DNA of 21,787 bases from a virus, in IMG/VR virus record IMGVR_UViG_3300042397_000920, positions 1 to 21,787 of that record. One strand, written 5' to 3'. Positions 1 through 6,907 of this stretch are shown one piece after another; within the stretch, counting starts at the first letter, position 1; each line of letters begins with the position of its first letter. A program made the position numbers and the translations under genes. The notes under the pieces are model-generated. The model saw nothing but the letters and a program-made list of their open reading frames with translations, had not been told where the DNA came from and ran no database searches.

Positions 1-123
1 GGCTGGGTGCAGTCGGCACTTGGCGAAGACCAAGTTACCGCGTATGAAGCAAATGTGGCCCAGCAGATCAACGACCAAGTCGTGCCGCCGGTAGTCACAC
101 CCCCATTACCATGGAGCGCATAA
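1..123 (+). CDS. C-terminal end of an unidentified phage gene (5' partial)
   Basis: An open frame runs from the first base to a TAA stop and gives the last 40 residues of a protein whose start lies outside the window. The visible part contains a short amphipathic stretch (EDQVTAYEANVAQQINDQ) and ends in a Pro/Val-rich tail closing with PPLPWSA. Its stop overlaps the ATG of the next gene by one base (TAATG), which marks it as part of the same late operon. Position just ahead of a head-tail type gene suggests a virion or assembly role, but nothing visible identifies the family. Confidence 0.6.
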   Translation, partial: GWVQSALGEDQVTAYEANVAQQINDQVVPPVVTPPLPWSA

Positions 124-287
124 TGGAAATAAATCTGAACCTTACCGTAGACGAGATCAACGCCGTACTGCAGACGCTGGGCAACCTGCCTACGTCTTCC
201 GGCGCGTATCCTCTCCTTATGAAAATTAAGCAGCAGGCCGAAGCGCAGGTGCCGCCCGTTGCACAGGATGACGCAGAAGGAGAGTAA
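123..287 (+). CDS. Small conserved phage protein, 54 aa
   Basis: The ATG at 123 overlaps the preceding stop codon (TAATG) and the frame closes with TAA at 285-287, giving 54 residues. The sequence starts with a beta-like strand (MEINLNLTVDEINAVLQTLG) followed by the helix-prone segment YPLLMKIKQQAEAQV and an acidic tail. From memory, small proteins of this shape (strand, helix, LP, helix) recur next to structural genes in marine and environmental podoviruses, but their function is unknown. The one-base overlap implies translational coupling with the gene before it. A role beyond late-operon membership cannot be given. Confidence 0.7.
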   Translation: MEINLNLTVDEINAVLQTLGNLPTSSGAYPLLMKIKQQAEAQVPPVAQDDAEGE

Positions 288-298
288 GCGTCGGCGGC

Positions 299-313
299 GC
301 AGCAGGCTGCTGC
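299..313 (+). other. Short perfect hairpin between the 54-aa gene and the stabilisation-type gene
   Basis: GCAGCA (299-304) and TGCTGC (308-313) form a perfect 6-bp stem with a GGC loop in the 53-base gap before the ATG at 341. No T-run follows, so it is not a convincing intrinsic terminator. It lies upstream of the AAGGA ribosome binding site (330-334) and could act as an mRNA-processing or spacing element. This is a weak feature. Confidence 0.3.
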
Positions 314-340
314 TAGTCCGCATATATTTAAGGATCGCAG

Positions 341-1945
341 ATGCTCACTCCCGTCAACATCCAGTCAAAGCCCGGAATCAAACGGGATGGCACGAAGTTC
401 GAAGGTGCGAACTACGTTGACGGTCAGTGGGTGCGATTTCAGCGCGGACTGCCAAGAAAGATCGGCGGTTATCGTCAGATCAGCAACTTCGCCAACGGCA
501 TTATTCGCCAGTTCCACACGCAGGCCCTGAACAATTTCGTCTACACCCATATGGGCTATGGCGATGGCGTTCAGACGATGACGATTGACACGCTTGGCAA
601 CGCCAGTGCGCCTACGGATCGGACGCCTGCTGGCTATGTTGGTGGCGATGATTACATGTGGTCGTTCGATGCCATGAACGATGGCGCTGGTGGTGGCTCT
701 GTCATCATCGGCGTCTCCACAGACACGGCTCTTGATATTTCGAGCGCGGTGGCCAAGCAGGTCTACATCGGCAATATCTACGGCAGCAGCCCGCTTACCG
801 AGATCTCGGGCATTACGGCCTCTGGCGGCGTCTGCGTGCTGCATCCGTATTTGTTCGTATTCGGAACCAATGGCTACGTTCAGTGGTCTGATGCCAACGA
901 TCCGACGAACTTTACGACCGGCGATGCCGGTGATGCCTTTATCGCTGCGTCCAAGGTGGTTAAGGGCCTGCCACTGCGCGGCGGTGGTCAGTCGCCAGCC
1001 GGTCTATTCTGGACGCTCGATAGCGTCATCCGGGCCAGCTACACAGGCGGCGCGGACGTATTCTCGTTCGACACGATCAGCGCGTCCTCATCGATTCTCT
1101 CGTCGAACAGCGTCATCGAGTATGACGGCATCTATTACTGGTGCGGGATTGACCGATTCCTGATGTACAACGGCGTTGTGCGTGAGGTTCCCAATGAGCT
1201 GAACATCAACTATTTTTTCGACGGTCTGAACACGGAGCAGTCGAACAAGGTCTTCGCCTACAAGGTTCCCCGTTACGGCGAGATCTGGTGGTGTTATCCG
1301 CGTGGAACAGCGACGGAATGCACGCACGCTGTAATCTATAACGTCCGGGAAAATAATTGGTACGACACAGAGCTTCCGAATGCTGGGCGCTCTGCCGGCA
1401 TTTATGCTCAGGTGTTTCACTCCCCTATCATGGCTGGTATCGATCCAGTGCCGCAAGCCGAAGGGGCGTTCCGGATAACCGAGGCCAGCGACCTGCGCAT
1501 TACAGAAGCTGGAAATCAGCGCGTCGTGGACAATGGGCCTACCCAGTATAAAATCTGGCGTCATGAAGTTGGCAGCGATGAGATCGACGGCACGTCGATC
1601 AACGCGATTGAGAGCTACTTCGAAACTGGTGACATCAGCATGCTGTTGGCAGAGAGGCCGGCCAGCACTGCGATCCGCGTTGCCATAATTGAACCTGACT
1701 TTGTGCAGTCTGGGAATATGTCGGTTCAAATTACGGGCCGCATCAACGCCCGCGCACCTGAAGTCTCCTCGGAAGTAAGGTTCTTCCCGGCTGTGGCTAA
1801 CACGCCAGAAGAACAGGTGGTATTCTTCAAGGAGCAGCGCCGTGAGCTGCGCTTTAAGTTCTCCAGCAATACGGTCGGGGGAGACTACCAGATGGGTGAA
1901 GTGATTGCTCATATCGAATCCACTGACCATCGTTATCAGTCATGA
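341..1945 (+). CDS. P22 gp10-like packaged-DNA stabilisation / head-tail protein
   Basis: This 534-aa protein has the hallmark start of a large family of podovirus structural proteins: residues ~22-43 carry GANYVDGQWVRFQRGLPRKIGG. The middle has blocks I recognise from environmental phage relatives: HPYLFVFGTNGYVQWSD, VKGLPLRGGGQSPAGLFW and SVIEYDGIYYWCGIDRFLMY. The family is generally annotated as phage stabilisation protein (P22 gp10-like) or tail hub, a beta-rich protein that plugs the portal side after packaging and links to the tail. Near residue 377 a short repeat, xRITEA(S/G)(D/N), occurs twice with a third decayed copy. AAGGA at 330-334 precedes the ATG by 6 bases. The stop overlaps the next ATG (ATGA). 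Structural assignment is fairly firm; the exact position in the virion is inferred. Confidence 0.6.
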   Translation: MLTPVNIQSKPGIKRDGTKFEGANYVDGQWVRFQRGLPRKIGGYRQISNFANGIIRQFHTQALNNFVYTHMGYGDGVQTMTIDTLGNASAPTDRTPAGYVGGDDYMWSFDAMNDGAGGGSVIIGVSTDTALDISSAVAKQVYIGNIYGSSPLTEISGITASGGVCVLHPYLFVFGTNGYVQWSDANDPTNFTTGDAGDAFIAASKVVKGLPLRGGGQSPAGLFWTLDSVIRASYTGGADVFSFDTISASSSILSSNSVIEYDGIYYWCGIDRFLMYNGVVREVPNELNINYFFDGLNTEQSNKVFAYKVPRYGEIWWCYPRGTATECTHAVIYNVRENNWYDTELPNAGRSAGIYAQVFHSPIMAGIDPVPQAEGAFRITEASDLRITEAGNQRVVDNGPTQYKIWRHEVGSDEIDGTSINAIESYFETGDISMLLAERPASTAIRVAIIEPDFVQSGNMSVQITGRINARAPEVSSEVRFFPAVANTPEEQVVFFKEQRRELRFKFSSNTVGGDYQMGEVIAHIESTDHRYQS

Positions 1946-2178
1946 TCGATCCTCGCGGCATCCCCACTTTCGATCTCTGGGCAGATCTCAGCTATCCTTT
2001 ATTGGAGCCTTATGGCGTTATTGCGCAGTTTATGCCCGGGGATGATTGGAAAGTTTGGGGTTCTGGGTTATTAGCACTCAATGGGATCGTTCAGCGCGGG
2101 GCTCCGAGTACGTATATGTTTGATGATTGGCGAGATTGGGTCATGCGTCTAAACGAAGCTCTGGCGCAAGGGGAATAG
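1942..2178 (+). CDS. Small conserved virion-operon protein, 78 aa
   Basis: The ATG overlaps the stop of the preceding gene in an ATGA arrangement, and the TAG stop ends one base before the giant gene's ATG. The 78 residues are rich in Trp, Tyr, Pro and Asp: DLWADLSYPLLEPYG, then GDDWKVWGSGLLALNGI, then a C-terminal motif MFDDWRDWVMRLNEAL. The W-x-x-W plus P-x-x-F-x-D-W-x-x-W layout is one I associate with small proteins sitting between stabilisation and fibre/ejection genes in environmental podoviruses. No enzymatic motif is present. A chaperone, connector or minor tail role is possible but unproven. Confidence 0.7.
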   Translation: MIDPRGIPTFDLWADLSYPLLEPYGVIAQFMPGDDWKVWGSGLLALNGIVQRGAPSTYMFDDWRDWVMRLNEALAQGE

Positions 2179-2179
2179 C

Positions 2180-5100
2180 ATGTTTGAATTTGGTTCAATG
2201 CCGATGTTTGACATGGACTATTTCAATAGCCCCGCCTTTCAGCAGGCCATCGCTGCTGCGGTGGACCAGTATTCTCCGCCGCCTGTAGAGCCAACCTATT
2301 ACGCGCCGCCTCCGGTTGAGCCTATCTATCAGAACACTGCAGGCATCGGCAATATTCCTCAGTATACGTTTGATGACTATGCGGTCGTCGGCGGAGTAGG
2401 CAATCAATATATAGCGCCGCCGACATCGAATGCTCAGGCAGAGGCTGATGCTCAAGCTGCTGCCGCCGCTGAAGCCCAGCGGATAGCCGCTGCTCAGGCT
2501 GAAGCGCAGCGTATGGCGGCAGAGGCAGAGACACAGCGTATAGCTGCTGCTCAAGCCGAGGCCCAGCGGGTGGCAGCTGCTCAGGCCGAAGCTCAGCGTA
2601 TTGCCGCTGCCGAGGCGGAGGCTCAGCGCGTAGCTGCAGAACAGGCCGCTGCCGCCGCTGAAGCGCAGCGCGTAGCTGCAGCGCAGGCAGCCGCAGCACA
2701 GGCAGAAGCGCAGCGCGTGGCCGCAGCACAGGCTGCCGCCGCCGCAGAAGCGCAGCGCGTAGCTGAAGCGCAGGCCGCCGCAGAACGGGCAGCCGCAGAG
2801 CAAGCCGCAGCAGCCGAGGCAGCCTTCCAGAGACAGCAAACCGAGCTTAATCAAAGACGTGAGGCGGCAGCGCGTGCAGCTGCTGAGCGTGCGGCTCAGG
2901 AAAGAGCTTTGGCAGAGCAGGCAGCTGCTCAGGCTGCAATAGAAGCTCAGATTGCGGCGCAGGCTCAGGCAGAAGCTGCTGCTCAAGCGGAAGCGCAGCG
3001 CGTTGCTGCCGCTCAGGCGCAGGCCGAAGCAGCTGCACAGGCCCAAGCCGCTGAACAGGCTCGTATTCAAGCAGAAGCCCAGAGGGTCGCGGCAGAACAG
3101 GCTGAAGCTCAGCGCTTGGCTGCGCAGCAAGCGGAAGCTCAGCGCGCAGCAGAGGCGCAAGCAGAAGCACAGCGTGTCGCCGCAGCACAGGCAGAAGCCC
3201 AGAGAGTGGCCGCAGCACAGGCGGAAGCCCAGCGTGCAGCTGCAGCTCAGGCGGAAGCTCAGCGGGTGGCAGAGGCTCAGCGTTTGGCAGAGCAGCAGGC
3301 AGAGGCTCAGCGAGTAGCGGAAGCCCAGCGCATTGATGCAGAACGAGCTGAAGCTCAGCGGATTGTTGCAGAGCAGGAAGTTTTTGCGAGAGAAGAGGCT
3401 GAAAGAGTCGCCTTAGCCAACGCGCAAGCGCTCGAAGCTGCCGCTCAAAGAACTCAAAATGAAGCTATCGCTGCCCGCGCAGAGCAGGCGCGCATTGCTG
3501 CCGAGCGTGCGACCGCTGAGCGCGAAGCTGCAGAGCAGGCCCGTATCCAAGCAGAGGCAGCTGCTCAAGAGCAGGCGCGTATCCAAGCGGAAGCCGTTGC
3601 TCAAGAGCAAGCGCGAGTTCAGGCAGAAGCTGCAGCCCAAGAGCAGGCACGGATTCAGGCCGAGGCTGTTGCCCAAGAGCAGGCCCGCGTCCAAGCGGAG
3701 GCAGCTGCGGCAGTCACGCCGGAGCCGGAGATCTTTCGCGGGATCGGTCGTAACGTCGATGAGAACCTTTACGTTCCGGAAGTTCAGGTTCCTGAGCAGA
3801 TATACACACCAGAGCCACCAGCAAACATCCCGGCAGTAGAGTCCGTAGAACCATTGCCGGTCGAGGCCGCGCCTGTGGCCGGGATAGGCTCGCCGGTCGT
3901 CGCTGAACCAGCATACAGGGGAGCTGTGGAATCTGTTGAGCCTCTGCCTGTCGAGGCTGGACCTATCGCTGGTATTGGTTCTCCTGTCGTTGCCGAACCG
4001 GTGTATAGGGCTGCTGTAGAGTCCGTGGAGCCTATGCCTGCCGAGGTAGTACCCGTAGCTGGCATCGGCTCCCCTTCTGTTGCTGAGCCGGCTGCAGCTC
4101 CTACGGCTACTGAGGCCCCTGCGCCGCTGACATACGAAGAGCGAGAAGCCCGTAGGATCGCGACAAACACGCCGCCGAGTGGTGTATTCGTCGCTGCACC
4201 TACGGATAACCGAGGCAGCGCGACCGGCTTTAATATCGCGGGTCAGGGCACCAACGTATTCGAGTATTGGGGTGGCCCCGTCCGTGTGACAGATCGCAAT
4301 GGTAAAGTCCTGTTCAGCGGTGAAGGCGCAGAAGGCGCAGTCGCTGCTGCTCGGTTCGCGCAGAATCTAAGCGACACCAAGGGCAAGAACGCCTCGTGGG
4401 ACATCCAACAAGGCGAACGCACTATCAATCCCGATGGTTCAGTAGGGGAGATGCGCTGGATCTCAGGGCCCTCTGACGCCAAGGAAGGCATGGGCACGCT
4501 GGGTAGCCTAGCGGCATTCCTCTTGCCGATTGCCGCCGCGATTGCTGCTGGCCCCTTGGGCCTCGCGGCTCAAGTCGCTATGGGCGCTGCTGCAGGGGGC
4601 GTCGGCGCTGTGTTGTCGGGGAACGATCCTCTCAAGGCGGCGCTAATTGCCGGCATAAGCGCGGGCATTATGAATGTTTCCGGTGCCAACCAAGCCATAA
4701 GCGGCACGCTTAACAGTATTCTTGGCCCGGCTGCCACCCAAGCAGCCAATGAGGCTGTAAACCAAGCGGCTGCAGAGGTTACTGAGCAGATCCTCGTTAA
4801 TGGCGCAAGCCAAGCTGTTCAGGCTGCTGCAAGCGCCGCAGGGAACACATTGCTGTCTGGGGGCATAAGGACGGCCTTGGGCCTTACGTCTACTTCCCCG
4901 CCGCCGCTAGACCAGCCGCCTGTGGAAGAGCCTTCGATTGTAGTTACTTCCACTAGACCGGAAGCTGTCACTGGCGCTGATGTTGTCGCTGGTATTGGGG
5001 GTGGAGCGGCTGCCGACGCAGTAGCTGGCGATGTGGGATCTGACACTATTCAGGAGGAAGAGCCTCCTGTGGCGACAGTCACTGGTGCTAGACCAGAGGC

Positions 5101-6907
5101 TGTTACTGGCGCTGATGTCGTTACTGGTATTGGAAGTGGGGCTGCCGTCGATGTGATGACTCCGCCGCCGCCTGCGCCTGCTCCTGTGGAAGAGCCGCCT
5201 GCTGCGCCGCCCGCGCCGCCGCCTGTAGAAGAGCCTCCTGTGGCCATAGTTACCGGCGCTCGGCCAGAAGCCGTTGTTGGCGCTGATGTTGTTACTGGAA
5301 TTGGAAGCGGAGTTGTTGGCGACGTAGTGGCTGCGCAACCCACTCCGCCGCCGCCTGCGCCGCCGCTTGTAGAAGAATTGCCGCCTGCGCCGCCTCCGGT
5401 GGAAGAACCACCTGTGGCGACAGTTATTGGCGCTCGGCCAGAAGCTGTCACTGGCGCTGATATTATTTCTGGTATCGGAGGTGGAGTTGCTACTGATATA
5501 GTTTCCGCGCCGACGCCTGCACCGGCTCCTGTGGAGCAGCCGCCTATTGCGGAGGAAGAGCCGCCTGCGGTTGTAGTTACTGGCGCTAGGCCGGACATTG
5601 TCGCCGACGCTGTCGCTGGCATAGGTGGTATCGTTACCCCAGTTGAGATTCCGCCCTCCACGGTCGCTACTGAGCCTCCTTTCGAGCAGCCACCCGTTGC
5701 TGAAGAAGAACCCCCTATCGCGATAGTTACCGGCGCTAAGCCGGATGTCGTCGCCGATGCTGTTGCTGGCATAGGCGGTAGCGTTATTTCTGATATTGGA
5801 GGCGGAGTTGCCACCGACGTGGTGGCTGGCGACACGAGAACTGACACCCTTGAGGAAGAAGAAGAAGCGCCGATTGTGGTTACGGGACCAAGCGCTCCCC
5901 CTCTTTCTGCTCTGGATGTTACCAATGCCATAGGCGGCATCATTCCGGGCCTTATCCCGGGCACTGTCCCCGGCGCAGGAGCCTATGACCCCACAGAAAA
6001 CGTTATCATAAACACTGCGACGCCGGAGACCCCTGTGCCTGAGGTTACTGCTGGCATCGGCGGAGCTATTCCGGGCCTTGTTCCCGGCGCAGGCGTCTAT
6101 GATCCTACCGAAAATGTTATCATAAACACAGCGACGCCGGAGGCGACAGTCCCCGAGGAGCCGGGCTCTATACCTGTTATGCCACCCTTCACACCCATCC
6201 GGACTGACTTGGGCTTTACCGGGGTCCGTGACGGCGTGACGCAGCCTGAAGAAGACGGTATAGGTGTCAGGGACATCCTCGATGTCGCCAACGTAGCAAC
6301 TACCGTTCTTCCGATAGTCGGGGGTATTGTTGGTGGCGGCGGTGGTGGTGGTGGCGGGACGCTACCGCCGGACACTAGCGGCATTACATTCCGCCCCGGC
6401 ACGCTAAGGCCGACACTTCCCGGCGGTGGTATTGGTGGAGTCGGCGGCGCTGGCGGTCGCTATCCCTATACGCCAACGACGTATGGCCGCACTGGTGGAG
6501 ATCAGGAGACGGAGTATCTGTTCTTTACCCGCGATCCTGCGGCAGGGGCCGCTGCAGCGCCGGCCATAATCCCCGGTAAAAAAGAAGGCGGCGAAATCGA
6601 AGATGATATGGTAAAGCATCTCGTCGAATATCATAAGAACGGCGGCCATCATGGCCCCGGACAGGTGAAGGGCATCGGCAGCGGTCAGGAAGATAAGATC
6701 CCGGCATGGCTATCTGATGGCGAATATGTCTGGAGCGCGCAGGACGTTGCTGATCTTGGTGATGGTTCGACTGACGAAGGTGTGCGCCGCCTTGACAAAA
6801 TGCGGCGAATGGTGCGCCAGCAAGCTGGCCGTAAAGATGTAAAAAAGATTGCAAAACCCCAGAAGGGTATAGATAAAATGCTCAAAGCTGTTGGAGGACT
6901 GGCATAA
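2180..6907 (+). CDS. Giant modular repeat virion protein (1575 aa) with TonB-box-like repeats and C-terminal SDGEYV domain
   Basis: Layout: residues 1-80 hold Pro/Tyr-rich sequence with a doubled PPPVEPxY motif; ~84-511 are almost entirely Ala, Glu, Gln and Arg, a predicted long helix or coiled coil resembling TolA domain II; ~552-641 contain three 30-residue repeats; ~655-770 form a compact beta-rich segment (FEYWGGPVRVTDRNGKVLF); ~772-900 are Gly/Ala-rich and hydrophobic (LPIAAAIAAGPLGLAAQVAM, then NDPLKAALIAGISAGIM); ~915-1245 carry seven copies of an acid-Pro-VVTGARP motif in Pro-rich linkers; ~1250-1330 hold a doubled 41-residue unit; ~1385-1393 are nine glycines. The C-terminus has GKKEGGEI, GPGQVKGIGSGQEDKIP and SDGEYV (1512-1517), a module I associate with phage internal or tail proteins. 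GIG occurs 14 times along the chain. AAGGGG precedes the ATG. It could be a fibre, a needle or an ejected protein; the sequence does not decide. Confidence 0.6.
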   Translation: MFEFGSMPMFDMDYFNSPAFQQAIAAAVDQYSPPPVEPTYYAPPPVEPIYQNTAGIGNIPQYTFDDYAVVGGVGNQYIAPPTSNAQAEADAQAAAAAEAQRIAAAQAEAQRMAAEAETQRIAAAQAEAQRVAAAQAEAQRIAAAEAEAQRVAAEQAAAAAEAQRVAAAQAAAAQAEAQRVAAAQAAAAAEAQRVAEAQAAAERAAAEQAAAAEAAFQRQQTELNQRREAAARAAAERAAQERALAEQAAAQAAIEAQIAAQAQAEAAAQAEAQRVAAAQAQAEAAAQAQAAEQARIQAEAQRVAAEQAEAQRLAAQQAEAQRAAEAQAEAQRVAAAQAEAQRVAAAQAEAQRAAAAQAEAQRVAEAQRLAEQQAEAQRVAEAQRIDAERAEAQRIVAEQEVFAREEAERVALANAQALEAAAQRTQNEAIAARAEQARIAAERATAEREAAEQARIQAEAAAQEQARIQAEAVAQEQARVQAEAAAQEQARIQAEAVAQEQARVQAEAAAAVTPEPEIFRGIGRNVDENLYVPEVQVPEQIYTPEPPANIPAVESVEPLPVEAAPVAGIGSPVVAEPAYRGAVESVEPLPVEAGPIAGIGSPVVAEPVYRAAVESVEPMPAEVVPVAGIGSPSVAEPAAAPTATEAPAPLTYEEREARRIATNTPPSGVFVAAPTDNRGSATGFNIAGQGTNVFEYWGGPVRVTDRNGKVLFSGEGAEGAVAAARFAQNLSDTKGKNASWDIQQGERTINPDGSVGEMRWISGPSDAKEGMGTLGSLAAFLLPIAAAIAAGPLGLAAQVAMGAAAGGVGAVLSGNDPLKAALIAGISAGIMNVSGANQAISGTLNSILGPAATQAANEAVNQAAAEVTEQILVNGASQAVQAAASAAGNTLLSGGIRTALGLTSTSPPPLDQPPVEEPSIVVTSTRPEAVTGADVVAGIGGGAAADAVAGDVGSDTIQEEEPPVATVTGARPEAVTGADVVTGIGSGAAVDVMTPPPPAPAPVEEPPAAPPAPPPVEEPPVAIVTGARPEAVVGADVVTGIGSGVVGDVVAAQPTPPPPAPPLVEELPPAPPPVEEPPVATVIGARPEAVTGADIISGIGGGVATDIVSAPTPAPAPVEQPPIAEEEPPAVVVTGARPDIVADAVAGIGGIVTPVEIPPSTVATEPPFEQPPVAEEEPPIAIVTGAKPDVVADAVAGIGGSVISDIGGGVATDVVAGDTRTDTLEEEEEAPIVVTGPSAPPLSALDVTNAIGGIIPGLIPGTVPGAGAYDPTENVIINTATPETPVPEVTAGIGGAIPGLVPGAGVYDPTENVIINTATPEATVPEEPGSIPVMPPFTPIRTDLGFTGVRDGVTQPEEDGIGVRDILDVANVATTVLPIVGGIVGGGGGGGGGTLPPDTSGITFRPGTLRPTLPGGGIGGVGGAGGRYPYTPTTYGRTGGDQETEYLFFTRDPAAGAAAAPAIIPGKKEGGEIEDDMVKHLVEYHKNGGHHGPGQVKGIGSGQEDKIPAWLSDGEYVWSAQDVADLGDGSTDEGVRRLDKMRRMVRQQAGRKDVKKIAKPQKGIDKMLKAVGGLA
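2429..3712 (+). repeat. Ala/Glu/Gln/Arg helical repeat tract; last 180 bases are five 36-bp units
   Basis: Within the giant gene this tract encodes degenerate tandem copies of AEAQRVAAAQ and related 10-12 residue units. At 3533-3712 there are five consecutive 12-residue units of the form EQAR(I/V)QAEA(A/V)A(Q/A), one every 36 bases. Synonymous codons differ between copies (for example GAGCAGGCC, GAGCAGGCG, GAGCAAGCG), so the amino-acid pattern is kept while the DNA has diverged. That points to old repeats under protein-level selection rather than a recent slippage burst. Confidence 0.8.
3833..4102 (+). repeat. Three tandem 90-bp units encoding a 30-residue repeat
   Basis: Units start at 3833, 3923 and 4013. 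Each encodes AVESVEP(L/M)P(V/A)E, then (V/I)AGIGSP(V/S)VAEP, with the first two nearly identical in protein and the third decaying into an Ala/Pro-rich linker. They contribute three of the protein's 14 GIG tripeptides. Codon usage differs between copies. Confidence 0.85.
4922..5887 (+). repeat. Seven spaced repeats of an acid-Pro-VVTGARP (TonB-box-like) motif
   Basis: Core motifs begin at residues 920 (IVVTSTRPEA), 964 (VATVTGARPEA), 1021 (VAIVTGARPEA), 1079 (VATVIGARPEA), 1130 (AVVVTGARPD), 1180 (IAIVTGAKPD) and 1232 (IVVTGPSAP) of the giant protein. Each is preceded by a run of Glu residues and Pro. The first six are followed by a Val/Ala/Gly-rich GADVVxGIGxG-like stretch and the seventh by a shorter variant, LDVTNAIGG. 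Spacing between the conserved Thr positions is 45-58 residues, filled by Pro/Ala/Glu linkers. TonB-dependent receptors start their plug with a TonB box such as BtuB's DTLVVTANR or the common EIVVTGxR of alphaproteobacteria; the resemblance is visible, the function is not shown. Confidence 0.75.
5927..6157 (+). repeat. Two-copy repeat with YDPTENVIINTATPE
   Basis: Two adjacent units begin at 5927 and 6050. Each reads (A/G)IGG(I/A)IPGL(I/V)PG, then GAG(A/V)YDPTENVII, then NTATPE. The most conserved blocks lie at 5972-6028 and 6086-6142, where 18 of 19 residues are identical. The second copy lacks four residues of the Pro-Gly linker. Confidence 0.8.

Noticed and set aside
299-313. Hairpin as an intrinsic terminator
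   Set aside because: Only 6 bp, no downstream T-run, and the following gene is in the same direction with the same operon spacing.
1088-1930. Minus-strand frame of 280 codons opposite the stabilisation-type gene
   Set aside because: The plus-strand protein in the same place has recognisable conserved blocks throughout; the minus frame shows none.
2195-3160. Long minus-strand open frame (321 codons) opposite the Ala-rich repeats, rich in Leu, Cys and Ser
   Set aside because: It is the mirror of GCN/CAG-rich codons on the plus strand; composition is implausible, it has no ribosome site, and the plus-strand gene is continuous through it.
3533-4102. Regular repeats as a CRISPR-like array
   Set aside because: Repeats are in frame, encode protein, have no unique spacers and differ by synonymous changes.
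5050-5964. Long minus-strand open frame (304 codons) opposite the TonB-box-like repeats
   Set aside because: Thr/Ser/Gly/Pro low-complexity shadow of the plus-strand Pro/Val/Gly repeats; no independent coding signal.
6332-6358. Nine-glycine GGN run as a phase-variation switch
   Set aside because: Codons are mixed (GGT, GGC, GGG), so the run is a 3-base periodic tract; changes would be in frame and would not switch the gene off.
2180-6907. The giant protein as a true TonB or TolA homologue
   Set aside because: It lacks a single N-terminal membrane anchor and the globular C-terminal domain of either protein; only low-complexity features are similar.
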